DNA of 64,000 nt from Marmoricola endophyticus. GTDB taxonomy: Bacteria; Actinomycetota; Actinomycetes; Propionibacteriales; Nocardioidaceae. Below, one piece after another: positions 57,791 to 64,000 of this stretch; positions within the stretch are counted from its first letter, which is position 1, and the number at the start of each line of letters is the position of its first letter. A program made the position numbers and the translations under genes. Location of the stretch: positions 3,175,217-3,239,216 of the forward strand of contig NZ_BMKQ01000001.1 in the NCBI RefSeq assembly GCF_014644415.1, written 5' to 3'. Below the pieces are notes generated by a model. The model saw nothing but the letters and a program-made list of their open reading frames with translations, did no database searches and was not told the DNA's origin.

Positions 57791-59356
57791 ATGAGCACCC
57801 CCGACCCCGCTCCCGTACGCCGCCGCACCGTCCTGGGCGGAGCCGCTGCCACCGGCGGGGTCCTCGCCGCGACCGGCTGGACTCCTCCCGCCGTCGCGCA
57901 GGTCCGCAGCCGGCTGAGCCTGCCGTACGGCGTCCAGAGCGGTGACGTGGGCGTGGACGGCGCCACGCTGTGGGCGCGCTCCAGCGGCGAGGGGCGGCTC
58001 GCCGCGCGGCTGGTGTCCGGCGGTCGGCGCTCCCTGCTGCGCGGGCCGGTGGCCGACGCGAGCTCGGACCTGACCGCCCGGATCGACCTGTCCGACCTGC
58101 CGGCCGGGCGCGACTACATCGCCGAGCTCTGGTTCGAGGCCGCCGACGGCACCCGCGGGGAGAGCCGGCGGGTCTCGTTCCGCACCGCACCGGACCGGGG
58201 CCGGCGCGGCACCAGCTTCGTGTGGTCGGGGGACACCGCCGGCCAGGGCTGGGGGATCAACCCCGACATCGGCGGGATGGCGACGTACGACGCGATGCGG
58301 CGTACCCGCCCCGACTTCTTCGTGCACTCCGGGGACACGATCTACGCCGACTCGCCCGTCGCCGAGAGCGTCACCGAGCCCGACGGCCGGATCTGGCGCA
58401 ACGTGGTCGCCGAGGGGGTGGAGAAGGTCGCGGAGTCGCTGGCGGAGTACCGCGGCCGGCACCGCTACAACCTGCTCGACGAGAACGTGCGGCGCTTCTA
58501 CGCCGAGGTGCCCGTCATCGCGCAGTGGGACGACCACGAGACGCACAACAACTGGTACCCCGGCCAGGTCCTCACCGATCCCGCCTACACCGAGAAGCGG
58601 GTCGACGTGCTGGCCGCCCGTGCGCGGCAGGCCTGGCAGGAGTACCAGCCGATCCGTACCACCGACGTCACCGGACGCGGTCGGGACGGGTTCGCCGCGG
58701 AGCGGATCTACCGCAAGATCTCCCGGGGGCCGCAGCTGGACGTGTTCTGCCTGGACATGCGCTCGTACAAGTCGCCCAACACCACGGGTCTCGAGGACGC
58801 GCGCACACCGATCTTCGGCGAGGAGCAGATCGACTGGCTGGTCCGCGAGGTGGCTGCGTCGACCGCGACCTGGAAGGTGATCAGCAACGACCTGCCGCTC
58901 GGGCTGGTAGTCCCGGACGGCAGCAACGAGGAGTCGCTGAGCAACGGCGACCCGGGCCGTCCGCTCGGCCGGGAGCACGACCTGGCCCGCGTGCTGCGGC
59001 GGTTCAAGGCGGCCGGGGTGCGCAACACGGTGTGGATCACCGCGGACGTGCACTACACGGCGGCGCACCACTACTCGCCCGAGCGCGCGACCTTCACCGA
59101 CTTCGACCCGTTCTGGGAGTTCGTCACCGGCCCGATCAGCGCCGGCAGCTTCGGGCCGAACACGCTCGACGCGACCTTCGGACCGCGCGCGGACTTCGTC
59201 GAGCCGGCGGACTACGCGAACCAGGCCCCGCGCGGGGAGAAGACGTTCTTCGGCCACGTCGACATCGACCGCCACGACCGGTTCACCGTCTCCCTGCGCA
59301 ACGGCCTCGGCCAGGAGCGGTACCGCCGCACGCTGGAGCCCGCCCCTCCCCGTTGA
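57791..59356 (+). CDS. phoD: PhoD-family alkaline phosphatase (copy 2)
   Basis: 521 residues. A Tat signal is visible (VRRRTVLGGAAATGGVLAAT). The beta domain SLPYGVQSGDVGVDGATLWA precedes the PhoD domain with SFVWSGDTAGQGWG, FFVHSGDTIYAD, AQWDDHETHNNWYPG, VFCLDMRSYKSPNTT, ISNDLPLG and WITADVHYTAAHHYSPE. It is exported folded and releases phosphate from esters. The PHO box in front indicates induction by phosphate starvation. The stop codon lies within the left end of a family-2 repeat. Confidence 0.93.
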   Translation: MSTPDPAPVRRRTVLGGAAATGGVLAATGWTPPAVAQVRSRLSLPYGVQSGDVGVDGATLWARSSGEGRLAARLVSGGRRSLLRGPVADASSDLTARIDLSDLPAGRDYIAELWFEAADGTRGESRRVSFRTAPDRGRRGTSFVWSGDTAGQGWGINPDIGGMATYDAMRRTRPDFFVHSGDTIYADSPVAESVTEPDGRIWRNVVAEGVEKVAESLAEYRGRHRYNLLDENVRRFYAEVPVIAQWDDHETHNNWYPGQVLTDPAYTEKRVDVLAARARQAWQEYQPIRTTDVTGRGRDGFAAERIYRKISRGPQLDVFCLDMRSYKSPNTTGLEDARTPIFGEEQIDWLVREVAASTATWKVISNDLPLGLVVPDGSNEESLSNGDPGRPLGREHDLARVLRRFKAAGVRNTVWITADVHYTAAHHYSPERATFTDFDPFWEFVTGPISAGSFGPNTLDATFGPRADFVEPADYANQAPRGEKTFFGHVDIDRHDRFTVSLRNGLGQERYRRTLEPAPPR

Positions 59357-59535
59357 GTGGTACGCCCTGCTGGGCCGAGTGGTGCCCCCTGCTGGGTCGA
59401 GTCGTCAGTTCTGCCGGTCCGAGTGGTGGGTTCTGCAGGTCCGACGGCGGGCGTGACGGCAGACGGCGCAGCTGAAGCCTGCAGAAGACGCAACTCGAGC
59501 CTGCAGAAGGCACCACTCGACCCGGCAGGTGCCGC
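59351..59535. repeat. Family-2 degenerate repeat array
   Basis: 185 bp from the last codons of phoD. Four diverged direct units (GTTGAGTGGTACGCCCTGCT, CCGAGTGGTGCCCCCTGCT, TCGAGTCGTCAGTTCTGCC, CCGAGTGGTGGGTTCTGCA) are followed by inverted units (CTGCAGAAGACGCAACTCGA, CTGCAGAAGGCACCACTCGA) and the end CCCGGCAGGTGCCG. This is the longest copy of the family in the window. The rest of the gap before the next ATG is leader. Confidence 0.75.
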
Positions 59536-59602
59536 CCACCGCCCTTGCCATGCCTCGTACGCCGGTGGTTGGCTCAGGTCTCCTGAGCACCCGGAGGCCC
59601 CC

Positions 59603-61414
59603 ATGCGTCGTACCGTCCGTACCACCTCGTTGCTCGTCGCCGCGGCGCTGGTCGCGACCACCGCCGGGATCGCCCAGGCGAAGCCCGAGGACCACTACTC
59701 GACCAAGACGCCGACCAGCACCGGCACCGGCGGGGCGGTCACCTCGGTCGACCCCGAGGCGAGCAAGATCGGCCTCCAGGTCCTCAAGCGCGGCGGCAAC
59801 GCGGTCGACGCGATCATCGCCACCGCGGCCGCGCTCGGGGTGACCGAGCCGTACAGCTCGGGGATCGGTGGCGGCGGCTACCTCGTCGTGTACGACGCCG
59901 GGACCGGCAAGGTCGGTGCGATCGACGGCCGCGAGACCGCGCCGGCGCGGATGCCCCACGACGCGTTCATCGACCCCGGCACCGGCGAGCCGTACAACTT
60001 CACCCCCGAGCTGGTGACCAGCGGCGTCTCGGTCGGCACCCCGGGGTCGCTGGCCACCTGGCAGCGCGCGCTGGACCGCTGGGGCACCCGGGACCTCGCA
60101 CAGACCCTCCAGCCGTCGGTCGCCCTGGCCCGGCGCGGCTTCGTCGTCGACGACACGTTCCGCTCCCAGACCCTGGACAACAAGGACCGCTTCGGGGCCT
60201 TCGACGCCACCCGGAAGCTGTTCCTGCCCGGCGGTGACGCGCCGGCGGTCGGGTCGGTGTTCCGCAACCCCGACCTCGCGAACACGTACAAGCTGATCGC
60301 CCGGGAGGGCACCCGCGCCTTCTACCGCGGGCCGCTCGCCGACCAGATCGCGCAGACCGCGCAGCACCCGCCGAAGCGCGGCGACACCACGCTGCCGGTG
60401 CCCGCCGGCTACCTCACCGCGAACGACCTGGCGCGCTACGCGGTCAAGGACGAGGAGCCGACCCGCGTCGGCTACCGCGGCTACGGCGTGTACGGCGCAC
60501 CGCCCTCCAGCAGCGGCGGCACCACCGTCGGCGAGGCGCTGAACATCCTCGAGCACTTCCCGATGTCGAAGCTCTCCCGCGACGACGCCCTGCACCACTA
60601 CCTCGAGGCCGGCTCGCTGGCCTTCGCGGACCGCAACGCCTACGTCGGCGACCCGGCGTACGTCGACATACCGCAGCAGCGTCTGCTCTCCGACGACTTC
60701 GCGAAGACCCGGGCCTGCCTGGTCAAGGGAAACCGTGCGCTGCCGAAGCCGGTGGCGGCGGGGTCGCTGACCTCGTCGAGCTGCGGCGCGGGCGCGGACG
60801 TCGCCGCCAAGCCGGACACCGAGAACGTCTCCACCACGAACCTCACCGCCACCGACCGGTGGGGGAACGTCGCGGAGTACACCCTCACCATCGAGCAGAC
60901 GGGCGGCTCCGGCATGGTCGTCCCCGGCCGCGGCTTCCTGCTCAACAACGAGCTGACCGACTTCACCGCGGCGTACGACCCGGCCGACCCGAACCGGATC
61001 GAGGGCGGTAAGCGGCCACGTTCGTCCATCTCGCCGACGATCGTGCTCAAGGACCGCAAGCCGGTCCTCGCGCTGGGCTCGCCCGGCGGGTCGACGATCA
61101 TCACGACCGTCCTGCAGATGCTGGTCGACCGGATCGACTTCGCGATGACGCTGCCCGAGATGATCGCGGCGCCGCGCTCCTCGCCGCGCAACACCGCCGA
61201 CGTGTCCTCGGAGCCGGCGTTCATCGACGAGTACGGCGACGCCCTCGCCGCCTACGGCCACCACCTCGTACCCGCCGGTGACGCGTTCACCAGCGCCGCC
61301 GAGATCGGTGCCGCGACGGCGATCGGGATCGGGCCCGACGGTCGCCTGACCGCGGTCTCGGAGCCGGTCCGACGTGGTGGCGGGTCCGCGCTGGTGGTGA
61401 ACCCCGACCGCTAG
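59603..61414 (+). CDS. ggt: Gamma-glutamyltransferase
   Basis: 603 residues, ATG behind CCGGAGG. The signal peptide TVRTTSLLVAAALVATTAGI ends AQA. The large subunit has GGNAVDAIIATAAALGVTEP, SSGIGGGGYLVVYD and DGRETAPARMP. Self-cleavage should occur before Thr411 in ENVSTTNLTATDRWGN, giving the small subunit with GSGMVVPGRGFLLNNELTDF and LGSPGGSTIITTVLQ. Asn replaces the usual His after the Thr pair, as in some family members. It is an exported enzyme acting on gamma-glutamyl peptides such as glutathione. Confidence 0.93.
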   Translation: MRRTVRTTSLLVAAALVATTAGIAQAKPEDHYSTKTPTSTGTGGAVTSVDPEASKIGLQVLKRGGNAVDAIIATAAALGVTEPYSSGIGGGGYLVVYDAGTGKVGAIDGRETAPARMPHDAFIDPGTGEPYNFTPELVTSGVSVGTPGSLATWQRALDRWGTRDLAQTLQPSVALARRGFVVDDTFRSQTLDNKDRFGAFDATRKLFLPGGDAPAVGSVFRNPDLANTYKLIAREGTRAFYRGPLADQIAQTAQHPPKRGDTTLPVPAGYLTANDLARYAVKDEEPTRVGYRGYGVYGAPPSSSGGTTVGEALNILEHFPMSKLSRDDALHHYLEAGSLAFADRNAYVGDPAYVDIPQQRLLSDDFAKTRACLVKGNRALPKPVAAGSLTSSSCGAGADVAAKPDTENVSTTNLTATDRWGNVAEYTLTIEQTGGSGMVVPGRGFLLNNELTDFTAAYDPADPNRIEGGKRPRSSISPTIVLKDRKPVLALGSPGGSTIITTVLQMLVDRIDFAMTLPEMIAAPRSSPRNTADVSSEPAFIDEYGDALAAYGHHLVPAGDAFTSAAEIGAATAIGIGPDGRLTAVSEPVRRGGGSALVVNPDR

Positions 61415-61440
61415 CGCGTCCAGGCCCTGCACGCGCGGGG

Positions 61441-62265
61441 TCAGCGACCGTTGCCGAGCGCCTCCTCGAGGGTCCGCGCGTCGTGCCCGGTCACCCGGCG
61501 CACGTCGTCGGTGACCCGCGCGCACTCACCGTCGGCGATCGCGGTGTACGTGCTGACCCACGCGTCGAGCTGCCACTGCTCGTCGGTCCACCGCCGACGG
61601 GAGGCGTACGCCTCCTCCAGCGTCTCCTCGCGGTAGGAGTACGGCCGTCCGAGCAGCTGCGTCATCCGCGCGGTGGCCTCGGCCAGCGTCAGTGCCTCCG
61701 GCCCGGTCAGGGAGTACGTCGCTCCCGCGTGCGCGGGTGCGTCGGACAGCACCGCGGCGGCCACGTCCGCCACGTCGGCCCGCGCCACCGCGGCGAGCCG
61801 CCCCTGCCCGGCCGGGCCCGCGACCACGCCGTCGTCGTCGGCGAAGAGCGGCAGCACCTCGGTGTAGAAGTTGTCGCGCAGCAGGGTCCACTCCATCCCG
61901 CTCTCGCGGATCGCCTGCTCGGCGTCGAAGTGGTCGCGGCCGAGGGTGAACCCCGCGTCGGGGGCGGCGCCGAGGAAGCTGGTGTAGACGACGTGACCCA
62001 CCCCGGCCTCGGCAGCTGCGGCGATGAAGGTGCGGTGCTCGTCGCGCCGGGTCGGGGACTCGGCCCCCGAGACCATCAGCAGCACGTCGGTGCCGCGCAG
62101 CGCGGCGACCGCAGTCTCGCGGTCGCCGTACGTCGTGACACGCGACTCGGGGCCCGCGGGCGCTCGTGAGGCGTCACGAACGACCAGCCGGTCGACCTGT
62201 CCGGGCAGCCGGTCGAGGACGAGGCGGCCGAGGTGGCCCGTGCTGCCGGTGAGGGTGAGCGTCAT
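61441..62265 (-). CDS. NmrA-type NAD(P)H-binding protein (QorB-like)
   Basis: 274 residues. It starts LTLTGSTGHLGRLVLDRLPG, an atypical short-chain dehydrogenase loop. GTDVLLMVSGAESPTRRDEH, VVYTSFLGAAPDAGFTLGRD and MEWTLLRDNFYTEVLPLF follow, as in quinone reductase QorB and NmrA-like regulators. No YxxxK is seen, usual for the group. It could be a quinone oxidoreductase or redox sensor. It converges with the gamma-glutamyltransferase gene. Confidence 0.85.
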   Translation of the reverse strand: MTLTLTGSTGHLGRLVLDRLPGQVDRLVVRDASRAPAGPESRVTTYGDRETAVAALRGTDVLLMVSGAESPTRRDEHRTFIAAAAEAGVGHVVYTSFLGAAPDAGFTLGRDHFDAEQAIRESGMEWTLLRDNFYTEVLPLFADDDGVVAGPAGQGRLAAVARADVADVAAAVLSDAPAHAGATYSLTGPEALTLAEATARMTQLLGRPYSYREETLEEAYASRRRWTDEQWQLDAWVSTYTAIADGECARVTDDVRRVTGHDARTLEEALGNGR

Positions 62266-62299
62266 GCTCGGCCAACCCCGGTGCCGGTGGCGGTGTTCC

Positions 62300-62455
62300 T
62301 CAGTTCAGCCGGAGCGTGTTCCGGTAGGACTCGCCGGGAAGGTGCTCGCTGCCTGCGTCGCCCTCGTGCAGCTCCGCATCGGGGTCCTCGAGGGGGGCCT
62401 TGTCGACCTCCGGCTGCTCGGGCTGGTCCGGCTCGCGTGTCTGGTCGTCGCTCAT
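62300..62455 (-). CDS. 51-residue acidic hypothetical protein
   Basis: ATG 62455, 51 residues: MSDDQTREPDQPEQPEVDKA with a later DPDAELHEGDAG and a conserved-looking end SYRNTLRLN. Acidic and probably unfolded except perhaps the tail. It is preceded by a GGATCC leader with no strong ribosome binding site. It lies between the NmrA-like gene and another acidic gene on the same strand. Unrecognised family. Confidence 0.55.
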   Translation of the reverse strand: MSDDQTREPDQPEQPEVDKAPLEDPDAELHEGDAGSEHLPGESYRNTLRLN

Positions 62456-62532
62456 GGATCCATCAACGCACACGCCACCGACACTTCGTCCAGCGAATAT
62501 CTACCGGTGTCGGCAGTGCACGAATCTGCAGC

Positions 62533-62934
62533 TCAACCCTCGTACGCCGCGGGACCACGGAAGGCCGGGTCCTCGGCGGGGTGCTCCTTGAGCACCGGCT
62601 GGTCCGGCTGCACCTCCGGTCCGGCCGCGGGGTCCGACGACTGCTCGGGCACGGCGTCGGCCGGCGGCACCGGGTGGTGGGTCTCGTGGATCCCGTACGA
62701 CACCGGCTCGCTCTCGCCGCGGGCGGGCCCGACGCGCTCGCTGCTGACGCCCATCCCACCCGCGAGCCCCTCGGCGGAGTCGGCGTTGGGGTCGGACTCG
62801 CCGATCTCGGTGTCGCGCGAGTGGTCGGTGCCGGCACCGGCGGAGTCGTCGTCCTCCTGCTGTGGCGTCGGCCGCTCGCCCTCGGAGGCAGGGTCGGTCT
62901 GCGGGTCGGAGGTGGTGTCCGGGTCCTGGCTCAT
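62533..62934 (-). CDS. 133-residue acidic hypothetical protein
   Basis: Very acidic, Ser/Pro/Gln-rich protein without hydrophobic segments (SQDPDTTSDPQTDPASEGER, RDTEIGESDPNADSAEGLAG), with a later stretch ESEPVSYGIHETHHPVPPAD. The middle GLAGGMGVSSERVGPARGE and the end LKEHPAEDPAFRGPAAYEG may be conserved motifs. ATG 62934, divergent from hflX. Function unknown. Confidence 0.6.
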   Translation of the reverse strand: MSQDPDTTSDPQTDPASEGERPTPQQEDDDSAGAGTDHSRDTEIGESDPNADSAEGLAGGMGVSSERVGPARGESEPVSYGIHETHHPVPPADAVPEQSSDPAAGPEVQPDQPVLKEHPAEDPAFRGPAAYEG

Positions 62935-63009
62935 GCTCCGACGTTACCCAGTCTCCGCCGGGACAACCCGGGTGCGCCCCCTGGCCCGCCGCCATAGGCT
63001 GGGAGCCAC

Positions 63010-64000
63010 ATGACGAACGCACCTGAGCCCTTCTCCCTCGATTCCGCGCTGGACCAGACCTCCAGCTGGGACCTCGATCCGGACGGCGGCATGGAGTCCG
63101 GGTACGCCGACGGCGGCGCCGACCTCACCACCGGCGAGCTCGACCTGGCCGAGCGCCACGAGCTGCGCCGCGCGGCGGGGCTGCGTACCGAGCTCGAGGA
63201 CATCACCGAGGTCGAGTACCGCCAGCTCCGCCTCGAGCGCGTCGTCCTCGTCGGGGTGTGGACCGAGGGCACGGCGGAGGACGCCGAGAACTCGATGGCC
63301 GAGCTGGCCCTGCTCGCCGAGACGGCCGGCTCGGAGGTGCTCGACGCGCTGTACCAGCGGCGCGACAAGCCCGACCCCGCGACGTACGTCGGCCGCGGCA
63401 AGGTCGAGGGCCTGCGCGAGATCGTCACCGCCACCGGCGCGGACACCGTCATCTGCGACGGGGAGCTCGCACCGGGGCAGCTGCGCAACCTCGAGGACAA
63501 GATCAAGGTGAAGGTGGTCGACCGGACCGCGCTGATCCTCGACATCTTCGCGCAGCACGCGAAGACCAAGGAGGGCAAGGCGCAGGTCGAGCTGGCCCAG
63601 CTGAACTACATGAAGCAGCGGCTGCGCGGCTGGGGTGGCAACCTGTCGCGCCAGGCCGGTGGTCGGGTGGCCGGTGGCGCCGGGATCGGCTCGCGTGGTC
63701 CGGGTGAGACCAAGATCGAGAACGACCGCCGCCGGATCAACACCAAGATCGCCAAGCTGCGTCGCGACCTCAAGCACCTCGAGTCGACGCGGTCGACCCA
63801 GCGCTCCGAGCGTCGCCGGCACGCCGTCCCCAGCGTCGCCATCGCCGGCTACACCAACGCCGGCAAGTCCTCGCTGCTCAACCGGATGACCGATGCCGGG
63901 GTGCTGGTCGAGGACGCGCTGTTCGCCACGCTCGACCCGACGACGCGTCGTACGACGTCCGCCGACGGCCGGGTCTACACGATGACCGACACCGTCGGGT
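63010..64000 (+). CDS. hflX: GTPase HflX, N-terminal part (runs off window)
   Basis: 330 codons are present. An acidic N-terminal extension leads to the HflX domain (ERVVLVGVWTEG, ELALLAETAGSEVLDALYQR, TYVGRGKVEGLREIV, ICDGELAPGQLRNLED, VVDRTALILDIFAQHAKTKE). The linker GGAGIGSRGPGETKIENDRR is followed by the GTPase loop SVAIAGYTNAGKSSLLNRMT and, cut by the edge, DTVG. HflX splits stalled ribosomes under heat and antibiotic stress. It is the last of the conserved miaB-miaA-dapF-hflX set. Confidence 0.96.
   Translation, partial: MTNAPEPFSLDSALDQTSSWDLDPDGGMESGYADGGADLTTGELDLAERHELRRAAGLRTELEDITEVEYRQLRLERVVLVGVWTEGTAEDAENSMAELALLAETAGSEVLDALYQRRDKPDPATYVGRGKVEGLREIVTATGADTVICDGELAPGQLRNLEDKIKVKVVDRTALILDIFAQHAKTKEGKAQVELAQLNYMKQRLRGWGGNLSRQAGGRVAGGAGIGSRGPGETKIENDRRRINTKIAKLRRDLKHLESTRSTQRSERRRHAVPSVAIAGYTNAGKSSLLNRMTDAGVLVEDALFATLDPTTRRTTSADGRVYTMTDTVG

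Noticed and set aside
59351-59535. Possible CRISPR or integron attC cluster
   Set aside because: Units are degenerate, switch to inverted orientation halfway, and no cas or integrase gene is nearby.
59405-61525. 706-codon minus-strand frame opposite the gamma-glutamyltransferase
   Set aside because: Shadow of the ggt gene; no domain signal.

Overview
This window is high-GC DNA of an actinobacterium, most likely Nocardioidaceae (Nocardioides-like). The evidence is the many GTG starts, four-base GTGA/ATGA overlaps inside operons, coenzyme F420 genes (fbiC and an F420-type luciferase-like oxidoreductase), class E sortase, PspC sensor proteins, an lhr-nei2 pair, and the actinobacterial chromosomal order DUF3046 - recA - recX - miaB - miaA - dapF - hflX. 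This is ordinary chromosome: I see no phage, plasmid, insertion-sequence transposase, CRISPR array, rRNA or tRNA. No gene-free stretch exceeds 300 bp. Most longer gaps are filled by three families of small non-coding repeats.

Layout. 1-4 kb: 5' end of an OFA-type transporter, fbiC, F420-dependent oxidoreductase. 4-8 kb: a heterodimeric ABC exporter and a YbaK-type deacylase. 8-12 kb: glycerophosphodiesterase, TetR regulator with pirin, sugar-nucleotide-type epimerase. 12-16.5 kb: a Tm-1-like (UPF0261) / PEP-hydrolase-like / SRPBCC operon, then a sulfotransferase and a metallo-beta-lactamase-fold hydrolase. 16.5-19.9 kb: lon with an HspR-type (HAIR) operator, divergent from a MerR regulator. 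19.9-26 kb: spermidine-synthase-like membrane protein with sortase E, then a PspC cluster with a PspC histidine kinase and LuxR-type response regulator. 26-33 kb: lhr helicase, nei2 glycosylase, an unknown protein. 33-39 kb: secreted serine protease, MarR with a DUF3533-type permease, and an ABC transporter with its two-component system. 39-41 kb: ankyrin protein, SRPBCC, GNAT, DUF3046. 41-64 kb: secreted 5'-nucleotidase, recA with a LexA box, recX, GH3 enzyme, two PhoD phosphatases, hotdog protein, miaB, miaA, ABC genes, a CapA-M15 fusion lipoprotein, dapF, short-chain dehydrogenase, gamma-glutamyltransferase, NmrA-like protein, small acidic proteins and the 5' part of hflX.

Two themes join the genes. 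One is stress and DNA repair: lon under an apparent HAIR element, recA under a LexA box, lhr-nei2, and the PspC envelope-sensing cluster. The other is extracellular phosphate scavenging: a glycerophosphodiesterase, a 5'-nucleotidase and two Tat-type PhoD enzymes, one of them behind three 11-nt-spaced GTTCACC-like units that match a PHO box. The most unusual observations are a 100-bp palindromic repeat inserted in frame in the linker between the two halves of fbiC, a near-identical operator-like palindrome in front of both the MerR gene and the distant F420 oxidoreductase gene, a MITE-like element between lhr and nei2, and the CapA-peptidase M15 fusion.
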